A stretch of DNA of 54,578 nt. It comes from Chitinispirillaceae bacterium. GTDB taxonomy: Bacteria; Fibrobacterota; Chitinivibrionia; Chitinivibrionales; Chitinispirillaceae. The notes under the pieces were generated by a model. It was not told the DNA's origin. It made no database searches and worked only from the letters and a program-made list of their open reading frames with translations. The stretch lies in assembly GCA_016930275.1 (NCBI GenBank), contig JAFGHA010000255.1, positions 1 to 54,578 of the forward strand. Reading direction: 5' to 3'. Each line of letters opens with the position of its first letter. Position 1 is the first letter of the stretch. Of this stretch, positions 32,744 to 41,431 are shown one piece after another. The translations under genes were made by a program, and so were the position numbers.

Positions 32744-34353
32744 GGAAGATCCACCTTTTTCCAGCCGAAAGCACCGTAACGGAGATCCCGTTCCACAAAT
32801 TCCCATAGTACCAACCGTTTTCCTTTCAGAATACCTGATTTACGGGCAAGCTTCTCTCTCACCAGTGTTGATGCACCACCATCGCTGATAATGGCACCGA
32901 GCGGTTCCGAAAGCTCACGGGCCAGGTGGGCAACCCATCCCGCGCCTCGTGGTTCATCAGTCTGATAGATACGTGAAAAGCTGTCGCCCAGAATTACAAT
33001 GCGCCCGTTTCTGAAATCGTCTCTGAACGGCTCACGCCTGATCACCGTTCCGCTGCTATCGAGGTAATTATGCCATACCGGAAAACTGTTTGTCACCTCG
33101 GAATCGAATGAGAGTCGCAACCTCCTGAGCGTCACATCGGGAAGACCGGTCATCACTCCCACATCTCCCGTACGGACGACCTCCACCGTATCAACCGACC
33201 ACACCACCGTCATATGTTCATCGTTGTACCAGGGCCGTTTTCTGACCGCTTCCGCGACCGTTGCCGCAGCACGAAGCACCCCTCTGCTCCGCCAGTGCGT
33301 ATCCCGTGCAAGATAGACGCTGTCACCCGCAAGCGAATCGCGCCCGCGTTCCTCAAGCATAGGTCCGAACAGATCGACCACCTCGATATTTTTATTCCGC
33401 AACCGATTGATGATTGCAGGAGTCGACGAGACCTCACCGCGCAGCTCTGGAGTTACCTTTTTCGAGAGCAGATCCGGATAGATACTCCCTTTACCCGGCA
33501 CGATTACCACCATGAGTTCAACATTTCTTTCGGCAAGCTGATCCCTGAAATCGGCGATAATTGCCACCGGATCGTCGTTTATCGCTTTATCATTGTAATC
33601 GACGCTTCGTGAACGGGGATCGTATACGGACGGTCGGTAAAGGTACTCGATTCCCGGTCGATAAAACAGCCAGCCGTTTCTGCCGGTCATCGCCTTTACT
33701 CCCGCATCTTCAAGAAGCGCGTACCGGACAAGCTGCATCACCGGCCGTATCGCGAGTATGAAGATTGAACGGTCTTCAAGCTCTTTTTCGTATGCACGCA
33801 GGTACTGCCGGTTAAAAAGCGTTTCCCTGAAGATCCCCCGAAGCAGGGCATGAATATACCCGGGTATGGTTCGATTCGCACCGGCACAGAGATGTCGCGT
33901 CGTTTCCGCACCTCCGATGGTCGAATCAATCAGTGAAACGACGCTCCCGGTATCGCCGCTATCGGCAGCATCGAGCAGCCTGCGAAGCACCGCGCAGAGC
34001 GAATCGATGGATAGCGCCGCACCACCGCTCGAGTCGATGGTATAACAGTTGACATTTATGATAGTGTTCCGCAATGTGAGCGACCGGGCAACAAGCTCAT
34101 CGACACGTTCATACGCCCCGGGTCCGAGGAGCACTCCGGATGAGCGGTATGCCCGGAGCGAATCAATCAGGATTTCGATCGAGGAACCCGCTGCGCGCGC
34201 CCGTTGTACCGGAGTTTTCAGCATGTCAACCGGAAGGTCGATCGCCTGCAGACGATCACCGTGTCGCATTTCCGAAAGCAATTGAAGGATCGGGACCACC
34301 CCCACCACGAGGCAGAACAGAATGGAAAACAGCAATGCATTGCGGTCGCGCAT
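32740..34353 (-). CDS. AlgJ-like SGNH acetyltransferase
   Basis: This 537-residue protein has an N-terminal anchor (NALLFSILFCLVVGVVPILQLL) and a C-terminal AlgJ/AlgX-like catalytic domain. DTHWRSRG at about D350/H352 and the nucleophile at about Ser458 in VILGDSFSRIY form the SGNH triad. GRNGWLFYRPGIEYLY is the usual N-terminal motif of this domain. It acts in the periplasm, taking acetyl groups delivered through the MBOAT protein. I chose ATG 34353 over the longer frame because it starts right at the membrane helix, eight bases after the MBOAT stop codon. It overlaps the next gene by 4 nt. Confidence 0.86.
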   Translation of the reverse strand: MRDRNALLFSILFCLVVGVVPILQLLSEMRHGDRLQAIDLPVDMLKTPVQRARAAGSSIEILIDSLRAYRSSGVLLGPGAYERVDELVARSLTLRNTIINVNCYTIDSSGGAALSIDSLCAVLRRLLDAADSGDTGSVVSLIDSTIGGAETTRHLCAGANRTIPGYIHALLRGIFRETLFNRQYLRAYEKELEDRSIFILAIRPVMQLVRYALLEDAGVKAMTGRNGWLFYRPGIEYLYRPSVYDPRSRSVDYNDKAINDDPVAIIADFRDQLAERNVELMVVIVPGKGSIYPDLLSKKVTPELRGEVSSTPAIINRLRNKNIEVVDLFGPMLEERGRDSLAGDSVYLARDTHWRSRGVLRAAATVAEAVRKRPWYNDEHMTVVWSVDTVEVVRTGDVGVMTGLPDVTLRRLRLSFDSEVTNSFPVWHNYLDSSGTVIRREPFRDDFRNGRIVILGDSFSRIYQTDEPRGAGWVAHLARELSEPLGAIISDGGASTLVREKLARKSGILKGKRLVLWEFVERDLRYGAFGWKKVDLP

Positions 34354-34361
34354 GAATCCGC

Positions 34362-35786
34362 CTAAAACTGAAAATACAGAAACGGGTTGAATGACTGCGT
34401 GAACATTGAACTCACTGCCAGAAGAAAGAGCAGTGCCAACAGTACATACGAAACGGCAGTCCGCCGTTTCACCCACTCGAACGCCTGGACCGGCTGCCAT
34501 ACCACCAGAGCGCATATCGCCATGGCGACAACGTTGTTGAGATTGAAAACTTCACTCTGCAGCAGCAGTGCCGCAGTAGTGGAACCGACGGTTCCGGTCA
34601 TTGCCCGCCAGTAACGCAACGCCTGCGGCAGATCCGGTGCCCGGAAAAGCACCCAGCCGAACAGGACGACCACATTGGTGACGATCACCGTGATAAACGG
34701 CGGCAATCCGCCATAGATACTTTTCTTTCCCCGCAGTCGTTCGATAATCAGAAACAGCGCCTGAAAAAGCCCCCAGCAGATGAAGGTCATTTTGGCACCA
34801 TGCCACAGACCGCACAGGAAAAACGATATCATCAGATTGATGTACGTACGTCTGATCCCTTTGCGGTTGCCGCCCAGCGGGATGTAGAGATAATCCCGTA
34901 TCCACGTTGACAGGGAAATATGCCATCGTCGCCAGAAATCGGTGATACTTACCGAATGATAAGGAGCGTTGAAGTTCTTCAGAAATTCGAAACCGAACAT
35001 TCTTCCGAGCCCCACCGCCATATCACTGTACCCGCAGAAGTCGAAATAAATCTGAAAATGATAGGCAAGCACCCCCCACCATGCGGTCAGTGTCGTTGGA
35101 GCGTCGGCGCCGAATACCGTGTCGGCGACTTGTCCGGCTGAATTGGCGAGCAGGATTTTCTTCGCAAACCCCAGAATGAAAAGACTCACTCCCGATGCGA
35201 ATATGTCAATCGTGTGTTTTCTGTGGTCAAGCTGTTCGGCGACATCGACATACCTGACAATCGGGCCGGCGATAAGCTGGGGAAAGAGGGCGACAAAACA
35301 GGAAAAGGTGGCGAGATTCTTGACCGGAGGAGCTTCTCCGCGCCATACGTCGATCGTATAACTCATCGTCTGGAAGGTGTAGAACGAAATACCGATCGGA
35401 AGGGTTACCTGCATGACGGCGAAGGTCGCACTGCCACCCCCGAAAAGCGATACAAGGGTATTTATACCCCCCATCACAAACATATAGTACTTGAAAAAAC
35501 CGAGCATCCCGAGGTTTGCCACGCACGACATGATAAGTGCACCGTTTTTCTGCGCCGGTGTCGCACCGCTGCGGGTGATGATTTTTCCCGCGGTAAAATC
35601 AACGGCAGTGGATACCCACATCAGAATGACAAACCACGGTTCATGCCATCCGTAAAACACATAGCTCGCGACGGTCAGGAAAGCATTCCTGAGATACAGC
35701 CCTCGCCAGGTAAAGGGAAGGAGATAATACCCGGCAAGAACAATCGGGAAAAAATAAAAAAGAAAAAAATGTGACGAGAAGACCAT
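34362..35786 (-). CDS. AlgI-like MBOAT O-acyltransferase
   Basis: This 474-residue polytopic membrane protein belongs to the MBOAT family, AlgI/DltB type. It starts MVFSSHFFLFYFFPIVLAGYYLLP and has MSYTIDVWRGEA, FPQLIAGPIVRY, FDFCGYSDMAVGLGRMFGFEFLKNFNAPY and WRRWHISLSTWIRDYLYIPLGGNR, all family marks. The catalytic His is about 329 in LWHGAK. It moves acetyl groups across the inner membrane to the SGNH partner. Which polymer is acetylated cannot be told: there is no alginate synthase or cellulose synthase in the window. It follows a small exported protein by 18 nt and is followed by two SGNH genes. Confidence 0.95.
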   Translation of the reverse strand: MVFSSHFFLFYFFPIVLAGYYLLPFTWRGLYLRNAFLTVASYVFYGWHEPWFVILMWVSTAVDFTAGKIITRSGATPAQKNGALIMSCVANLGMLGFFKYYMFVMGGINTLVSLFGGGSATFAVMQVTLPIGISFYTFQTMSYTIDVWRGEAPPVKNLATFSCFVALFPQLIAGPIVRYVDVAEQLDHRKHTIDIFASGVSLFILGFAKKILLANSAGQVADTVFGADAPTTLTAWWGVLAYHFQIYFDFCGYSDMAVGLGRMFGFEFLKNFNAPYHSVSITDFWRRWHISLSTWIRDYLYIPLGGNRKGIRRTYINLMISFFLCGLWHGAKMTFICWGLFQALFLIIERLRGKKSIYGGLPPFITVIVTNVVVLFGWVLFRAPDLPQALRYWRAMTGTVGSTTAALLLQSEVFNLNNVVAMAICALVVWQPVQAFEWVKRRTAVSYVLLALLFLLAVSSMFTQSFNPFLYFQF

Positions 35787-35804
35787 TAATTGTACTTGAT
35801 TCGA

Positions 35805-36272
35805 TTATTGGAGCAGATCAGCCTTGAGAGCATAATATTTCTGCAGTTCGGTATCGTAGTATTCATCCTCGATCGCTCCGTCCCAGACCGACTCGATCGG
35901 GGAGATAAGCGTCAGCCGATGCTTGGCGCCCACGATATACTTTTCCACCGTGCCGTCCACGAACGGATCCATTTTATCATGAACCAGTTTCCTGGAGATA
36001 AGCGGGTTGTAATGTCCCGCCAGCAGTTCTTTTCCGGTGTACGTGCCTTTTTCCACCGAGAGGACGCGGTATTTCATGATGTAAACATAATCATAGACAT
36101 CATTCGCGACGAATTTACCGGGGATTTCCACCAGTCTGCAGGTAACGACCAGCGTATCACCGGTAGCCTTGGCGTCCGCAGGTTTCTCACCGGAAACCTC
36201 AGCCGCCATGCAGACAGTCATTGCGATCGCGATAATCCCAGCGGACTTACCGATTGCCGAAAACATACTCAT
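35805..36272 (-). CDS. Small exported protein of the O-acetylation operon
   Basis: This 155-residue protein has a signal peptide (SAGIIAIAMTVCMAAE). The mature part has VVTCRLVEIPGKFVANDVYDYVYIMKYRVLSVEKGTYTGKELLAGHYNP, a beta-rich region. Similar short exported proteins accompany MBOAT/AlgJ clusters in other phyla, but the role is unknown. AGGGG is five bases before the ATG at 36272. It lies 18 nt upstream of the MBOAT gene, so they are likely one operon. Confidence 0.7.
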   Translation of the reverse strand: MSMFSAIGKSAGIIAIAMTVCMAAEVSGEKPADAKATGDTLVVTCRLVEIPGKFVANDVYDYVYIMKYRVLSVEKGTYTGKELLAGHYNPLISRKLVHDKMDPFVDGTVEKYIVGAKHRLTLISPIESVWDGAIEDEYYDTELQKYYALKADLLQ

Positions 36273-36358
36273 AATTTCCCCTCGGTAAAATTGTTACCTG
36301 TCGTGATAACTTTAAAGCCCGGTTGAGCTATTTTTCACCCAAAACAGCCCAAGTGATG

Positions 36359-37324
36359 TTAAGCCTGGAAGCACCTCCGGTGTAACGATATGCTGCTTCG
36401 CCGCTTTCCCGGAAAACACTCTCCCAGTTTTTTCTCCACCGGCGCAGGTACATAACCTAGATCGGTCACCGCTTCCTGCGGGTCGAGATTCGCATTTTGT
36501 ATAACTCCCGCAATCATGTTCCATCGCAGCAGCGGTTTTTTCATCCACCGTTGCATCAGTGCCGCAATGACTCTGCAGAGAAGCACCGGAACATGAATGA
36601 TTATCTTGTCTTCCTTTCCCAGCAGCGTGAGACAGAGTCGGGCGAAATCAACCATCGATATCGACGAACCGCCGCTGAGATTGTAGATTTTTCCGGAACC
36701 GTGTTCCAACAGTGCGACTCGGGTGATACCGTCCACCAGATCCCCCACATATACCGGTCGCTTGAGCGCTTTTCCGCTCCCTATGAAAGGGACTACGGGC
36801 CACGAAGCCAGATAGTCAACAAACCGGTCGAATTCCATCCCCCCCTCTTCACCGTATACAAGCGTCGGCCGTATAATCGTCCACGAGACTGCGGCATCCC
36901 GAACGTACCGCTCGGCAATGCGTTTTGAACGCGAATATGGGGTCATCTTCCGGTAGGTCACCGATGCCGAGGAAATGTGAACAAAGTGGTTGACACCGCA
37001 ATTCCTGGCATCGGTCAGCAGATACCTCGTTCCGTTCACATTAACCCGGTCAAATACAAGATCGTCATCGGAAAGGACTACTGCCGCAAGGTGTACAACA
37101 GTAGTCACGCCTTCACAGATCCCGTTGACCGCTTCCGGATCGGCGATATCACCGTACCGTAGCTCGATGCCCTCCATTCCCTCGAATTCCGGGGCTTTCA
37201 GATCACCCGGCAGGGTTAAAATGCGTACCCGGCCACCTCCAGCAATCAAGCGGCGAGCGAGCGCACCACCGATCGTGCCGGTCCCCCCGGTTAAAAGAAA
37301 TAATCTGCCGTCCGCCATCTCCAT
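36359..37324 (-). CDS. NAD-dependent epimerase/dehydratase (extended SDR)
   Basis: This 321-residue extended short-chain dehydrogenase has the NAD(P) motif LLTGGTGTIGGALARRLI at about 10-27, the early strand D-I-A-D, VVHLAA, a VNVNGTRYLL helix, and the YSRSKRIAERYV active-site Tyr-x3-Lys. HFVHISSASVTY precedes it and TIIRPTLVYGEE follows. The C-terminal part (VPVLLCRVIAALMQRW) resembles the 3-beta-hydroxysteroid-dehydrogenase-like or sugar-epimerase branch. The substrate may be a nucleotide sugar or an isoprenoid-type alcohol. It lies 86 nt upstream of the O-acetylation genes. Confidence 0.9.
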   Translation of the reverse strand: MEMADGRLFLLTGGTGTIGGALARRLIAGGGRVRILTLPGDLKAPEFEGMEGIELRYGDIADPEAVNGICEGVTTVVHLAAVVLSDDDLVFDRVNVNGTRYLLTDARNCGVNHFVHISSASVTYRKMTPYSRSKRIAERYVRDAAVSWTIIRPTLVYGEEGGMEFDRFVDYLASWPVVPFIGSGKALKRPVYVGDLVDGITRVALLEHGSGKIYNLSGGSSISMVDFARLCLTLLGKEDKIIIHVPVLLCRVIAALMQRWMKKPLLRWNMIAGVIQNANLDPQEAVTDLGYVPAPVEKKLGECFPGKRRSSISLHRRCFQA

Positions 37325-37332
37325 TCATCCCG

Positions 37333-37773
37333 TCAGGGGTTAATAATAAGATTATTGGAAACATCCTTGGCCCAGTCGTAGGAATTTCCCTCATGATTAT
37401 ACCAGGCAGCCCGCAGCAGTAATGTAACCGGACTTGAATAATCGACATCGTCATATTCCTGACCGATAACCCAGACGGTATCCATACAGACCACACCACT
37501 ATCACCGGGAACAGAAATACCGCGATAAATATTTTCCCATGGCCCCGCGGAGCCGCTCGTACTTACCTGGAGAATGACTAAATCGACCTCCCCCGCATCA
37601 ACCTTCCAGGCGACCTCAACGCTGTTTCCGACACTATAGGTACCACTGAGTGGAGCAGCAAGTTCCATCGCCTTGTCCGCATCGGCAATCGGGGTACACC
37701 CTTCATTTTCCGCAGGACCTTTGCATGAAAACCACAGTGAACAGACCAGTACGGTAAACAATGTTCTATGCAT
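37333..37773 (-). CDS. Small lipoprotein, Ig-like
   Basis: This 146-residue protein starts MHRTLFTVLVCSLWFSCKGPAENEG; the Cys at 17 follows W-F-S, a plausible though atypical lipobox. The mature part (LAAPLSGTYSVGNSVEVAWKVDAGEVDLVILQVSTSGSAGPWENIYRG) has the alternating-strand pattern of an Ig/fibronectin-like or Ser/Thr-rich surface domain. AAAGGAT precedes the ATG. It is 8 nt from the SDR gene downstream, so they are probably co-transcribed. I cannot assign a function. Confidence 0.68.
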   Translation of the reverse strand: MHRTLFTVLVCSLWFSCKGPAENEGCTPIADADKAMELAAPLSGTYSVGNSVEVAWKVDAGEVDLVILQVSTSGSAGPWENIYRGISVPGDSGVVCMDTVWVIGQEYDDVDYSSPVTLLLRAAWYNHEGNSYDWAKDVSNNLIINP

Positions 37774-37897
37774 GATCACATCCTTTATAAGAAAACTACC
37801 GAACAAACCGGGTGAGTGTATCGGCAGTTCGGATTGGTTCAACATTCTTTTTCATTACAGCGGCGACAGCGCCGTGTTCATTCCGGCCGAAGCAGGT

Positions 37898-39121
37898 TCA
37901 GAACATGGTCGATTTGATACCCACCGCAAAAATCCATTGCTGGAGAAAATCTCCCCAGTCGGGTCCATCGATCCTGTTGAATGGATCCGCCCGGTCATGT
38001 AGCGGCAGCGACAGTGCCAGCAATACCGGGTATTTCGATCGTGAAAACTCCAGTCCGTAAATAATCGCACCATTCCAGGCCTTATGATCGGGATCAGGTA
38101 ACGGATTATACTCACCCACCGACGGATTCGGTATCCAGGCAGTTCCGAAGGGTGCCGAGAGATAGAGTCCCCACGAGTGCACATATCCTTCCATTCCACG
38201 CCAGGCGTAATACGCCGCCATCGAGGCGGAAGGCGGGGTGTATCCACCGAGATCATTTTCGCCGTAGGGTTTTGCACGATAATAAAAACGGGTGTTGTCC
38301 GTCCGGTCATCGTATTCCCGGAAATAGGTGTCGAGCATCGAGTTTTTTCTCGTAAACGGACGCATCGCGAACGGATGCGTGTAAGACGCGTCAATCTTCC
38401 AGAACCCGTCCTCCACATCGATACTTCGGCTCAACTGCAGCGTTGCGCTGTAGAGCCCTGTCCCCATCTGAAAATCTACCGGCAGAAAATTAAGGTTACG
38501 GTCGGAGCCGCGTTTGATATCATACTGACCCGTCGGCAGCGACACTGAGAGCTGGAGCTGAAACTCCCCGGCGAAACCCAGTGATCTTGATGCATCGATG
38601 GTAATATCACCCATTCCTCCCGTGGTCCGGTCCATCTCTTCAATGTTCGACTGATATTGCACCGCACCGGATTTTGACATCACCGGAACCGTTACCCCCA
38701 CCATGGTGGTCCAGGTCGGCTTGAAACTCAGCCGCGGTGCAAAGGTAAACTGTCTGAAATTTCTCCGGATAACATACCGCGGCAGTATTTCCACATCGAT
38801 AAGCCCACCCTGCACACCGTTTCCCAGCCACTGAATACCGTCTGCAATACCGCCGCCGGACCCCCCTGCACCGCAACCACCGATAGTATTCCATGGTGTC
38901 GGATTCGGCAGTGCATCGTAACCAATTCCCGAAGTACGCAGCGTACCGCGAACCAGAACTGAACTACTTTCACGGCACTGCCTGAGCATGCACCGATTTT
39001 CAAATCCCGCGATTCCATACAGGGCAATCACGGCAAAAAATATTCCTCCGATCACCGCAACACCGGACCGGCGAAACAAGTTCCTGCCGGCCCATTTTTT
39101 TACAGACGGTACCGGTATCAT
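37898..39121 (-). CDS. Exported outer-membrane-barrel-like protein
   Basis: This 407-residue protein has a basic N-terminus and a hydrophobic segment (GVAVIGGIFFAVIALYGIAGFE) that may be an uncleaved or late signal. The rest has the strand pattern of a transport-type outer-membrane barrel: FAPRLSFKPTWTTMVGVTVPVM, FAGEFQLQLSVSLPTGQYDIK, GTGLYSATLQLSRSIDVEDGFWKIDASYTHPF, and an aromatic C-terminus (GIKSTMF). SVSLPTGQYDIK is like the conserved turn in phenol-/meta-pathway-type barrels. The ATG overlaps the stop codon of the upstream propeller gene (ATGA), so the two are coupled and likely partners. Confidence 0.72.
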   Translation of the reverse strand: MIPVPSVKKWAGRNLFRRSGVAVIGGIFFAVIALYGIAGFENRCMLRQCRESSSVLVRGTLRTSGIGYDALPNPTPWNTIGGCGAGGSGGGIADGIQWLGNGVQGGLIDVEILPRYVIRRNFRQFTFAPRLSFKPTWTTMVGVTVPVMSKSGAVQYQSNIEEMDRTTGGMGDITIDASRSLGFAGEFQLQLSVSLPTGQYDIKRGSDRNLNFLPVDFQMGTGLYSATLQLSRSIDVEDGFWKIDASYTHPFAMRPFTRKNSMLDTYFREYDDRTDNTRFYYRAKPYGENDLGGYTPPSASMAAYYAWRGMEGYVHSWGLYLSAPFGTAWIPNPSVGEYNPLPDPDHKAWNGAIIYGLEFSRSKYPVLLALSLPLHDRADPFNRIDGPDWGDFLQQWIFAVGIKSTMF

Positions 39122-40341
39122 GGCAACCCCACAATAAATGCACGATCGTATCCCGTGCACAGGTACCGCCCGTCGGGAGATCGTCCTCCTTTGGTCGGCA
39201 ACGCAACGAGAAGTTCCGGATTTCCATCCCGTACCAGTGATGCGGACGCGGTCGCCGCACCGGGAAACAGTCTGATTCGCTGCTGCCAGGTAATACCAAG
39301 CTCACCGGTGGTCTGCATCTCCTCATCGCTCAGATCACCGAATACAAGATTATCATCAGGAACAATCTGATACACGATATACACCAGCGATGAGTCTGAC
39401 GGGTGTACCCACCAGTGCGGATCGGATGCATGCTCACTGAAAAGAATCGGCGAGGCACCGGGAGCGAGCCGTTGCAGGTACACCTCATAATTTTTAGGAC
39501 TGTCGTAGGCATTGAAGACAATCCAGTTTCCGTCGGGTGAAATCAGCGGACTCTCACACTGCCATCCGTCACGACCGGCAGGCCGTTCGAGGGGAATCCA
39601 TGTCCCCGAAACATCGGAAAAATCCCGGTAATAAAGCGACAGGGTACGACCGGTCAGCTTCGAGGCGACAAGCTTCACCCGGTTGGTACCGAAAAACGCA
39701 GCGACCGATGCGCTATCCGCACACCCGTCTTCATCAAACCGTACCGTATCGGGAACCGTTCCAATCGAGAAACGATGATCAACCCAGAGATGGGGTGTCG
39801 AAGTCTGATTGAGTCCATCGCTGCAGAGTTGCAGATAGGAATCACTTTTCGGATGCACCGCATAGCATCCCCATTTCTGCGCCCCATTTGTACTGAGCAG
39901 ACAGACCAGATATTCAGGATGCGCCGACCACTCGGGATCCTGAAGTTCCTCCTGCTCTCCCGCCCCGAATGCCGAGCGTTTGATAAACCAGCGGACGGTA
40001 TTCGATGTATCCACGATAGTCAGCCGGTCATGCTGCAGACTCCATCCGGAAAACGTCGAGAGTGAATCCGGAACGTTCACCTGTAATTCACCACTGAAAT
40101 TGAGCCAGAGCATACAGCCGGGAAAGGTCAACGTATCTTGCACGATCGACGGATTGCAGATCTGGGCGGTTCCGTTAACGGGAAAAACCCTTACAAAGGA
40201 GGCGGTTTGATCTCCTGAAGGTACCTGCAGGAGTGGCTCCGACTGCGGATCGTACGGATAAACACATCCCGCCATGAATACCGAAAATATTGAGGCAATG
40301 AGAAAAAAAAGCAACTGAAATGATGATCTACAGATCTGCAT
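39118..40341 (-). CDS. Lipoprotein with PD40/TolB-like beta-propeller
   Basis: This 407-residue protein has a signal peptide with lipobox (FFLIASIFSVFMAGC), then a beta-propeller. SPLISPDGNWIVFNAYDSPKNYEVYL, DPHWWVHPSDSSLVYIVYQ and KGGRSPDGRYLCTGYDRAFIVG are PD40-type blades as in TolB. It is probably held on the periplasmic face of the outer or inner membrane. I chose ATG 40341 because the signal peptide starts there; the long upstream frame to 40476 has a non-signal N-terminus. It overlaps the barrel gene by 4 nt, so the propeller and barrel may form one envelope complex. Confidence 0.8.
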   Translation of the reverse strand: MQICRSSFQLLFFLIASIFSVFMAGCVYPYDPQSEPLLQVPSGDQTASFVRVFPVNGTAQICNPSIVQDTLTFPGCMLWLNFSGELQVNVPDSLSTFSGWSLQHDRLTIVDTSNTVRWFIKRSAFGAGEQEELQDPEWSAHPEYLVCLLSTNGAQKWGCYAVHPKSDSYLQLCSDGLNQTSTPHLWVDHRFSIGTVPDTVRFDEDGCADSASVAAFFGTNRVKLVASKLTGRTLSLYYRDFSDVSGTWIPLERPAGRDGWQCESPLISPDGNWIVFNAYDSPKNYEVYLQRLAPGASPILFSEHASDPHWWVHPSDSSLVYIVYQIVPDDNLVFGDLSDEEMQTTGELGITWQQRIRLFPGAATASASLVRDGNPELLVALPTKGGRSPDGRYLCTGYDRAFIVGLP

Positions 40342-40479
40342 ACAGGTATGATTCCCTACTGTTTTTCCCTCTACCGGTCGATCAGGTACCCCGGACCCGG
40401 TCAATATTATAAAAATACATCCCGACAGAAAGCGCTTCCGCCTTGAACTCATTATCCGTTTTCTGAAGGAAAACACTCA

Positions 40480-41301
40480 TCATTTCCAGTAACGGTAAAA
40501 ATTATACCACTGATCAGGATACCTGCGGCAGGTAGCCTCCAGGATACGCACGTACTGCTCCGTCGCCTCCCGGATAGCAGCATCCCGTCTACATCTATCG
40601 ACGACCTGCGGTCGGATCGGCGTAGCAGAACTGAATTCATAATGAAACAGCGATGTGCGCAACGTAAAACAGGGCAACACCGTAGCGCCGGTGATCATTG
40701 CCATCGCCATCGGCCCGGCGGGAAAGAGTGCCGGTTTTCCCAGAAATCCGATCTCCACGGTCCGCTGTCCTTCAAAATAACGGTCGCCGTGCAGGCAGAC
40801 GATCTCACCGCTGCGTAATGCATTGACGACTTCAACCGCGATATCCGCTCCGTCGGCCTGCACCGGATGAATAATAACACCGTCTTTTTCTCTCACCGAT
40901 GCATTACCGGTCGCCTCCGGTTGATCATCGTACATGAATACGTGAACCGGCTTCCGCAGGCGTTTACCCAGCAGCGCTCCGGCGATCTCCCAGTTTCCCA
41001 TATGCGCGCCGAGGAGTATGACACCGCCGCGGAACGCCTCCTGTTCAATGACCGATTCGTTGATGTAATCGAACCTGAAACGTTTCGCATCACGCATTCC
41101 TCTTGTCAAAATATACCGGTCGATCAGTGATATACCGAATGATCGGAAGTGACGGAACAAATCCATATTCCCGGTCGGTAATCCACTGTTCGCCCTGAAC
41201 GTTCGAATGGCCTCAGCCGAATTTCCGTCAAAAAGGGCATATTGCCATGCGGCGAAAAAGAGTGTTCCATATGCGGCATGAATACCGAATGTCTCTATCA
41301 A
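40480..41301 (-). CDS. LpxL/HtrB-like lysophospholipid (lipid A) acyltransferase
   Basis: This protein of about 273 residues has the LPLAT HX4E motif GAHMGNWE (about H100/E105), VHVFMYDDQ, EIVCLHGDRYFEGQRTVEIGFLGKPALFPAGP, and a C-terminal RYPDQWYNFYRYW typical of the lipid-A-acyltransferase branch. It would add an acyl chain to lipid A or a related lipid at the inner membrane. The start is a problem: the annotated TTG at 41301 lacks a ribosome site, and the same frame continues upstream to about 41397 with family-like residues (W-V-G-N...RAGTLFFRRL) but no ATG, GTG or TTG. An upstream non-standard start or an indel in the T8 run near 41308-41315 is possible. Confidence 0.85.
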   Translation of the reverse strand: MIETFGIHAAYGTLFFAAWQYALFDGNSAEAIRTFRANSGLPTGNMDLFRHFRSFGISLIDRYILTRGMRDAKRFRFDYINESVIEQEAFRGGVILLGAHMGNWEIAGALLGKRLRKPVHVFMYDDQPEATGNASVREKDGVIIHPVQADGADIAVEVVNALRSGEIVCLHGDRYFEGQRTVEIGFLGKPALFPAGPMAMAMITGATVLPCFTLRTSLFHYEFSSATPIRPQVVDRCRRDAAIREATEQYVRILEATCRRYPDQWYNFYRYWK

Positions 41302-41431
41302 CCGGCGAAAAAAAAGAGTCCCGGCACGATTAGCCTGTACGTTACCGACCCAGTCTTCCTTTTCCGAATGTTCCGCTACCGTATCTATTCTCCCGAATCA
41401 GCCGGTGCCATACCGGTCAGTCGAATTGGTT

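Noticed and set aside
34354..34515. N-terminal extension of the AlgJ-like protein to 34515
   Set aside because: It would overlap the MBOAT 3' end by 154 nt and lies before the obvious membrane anchor at 34353.
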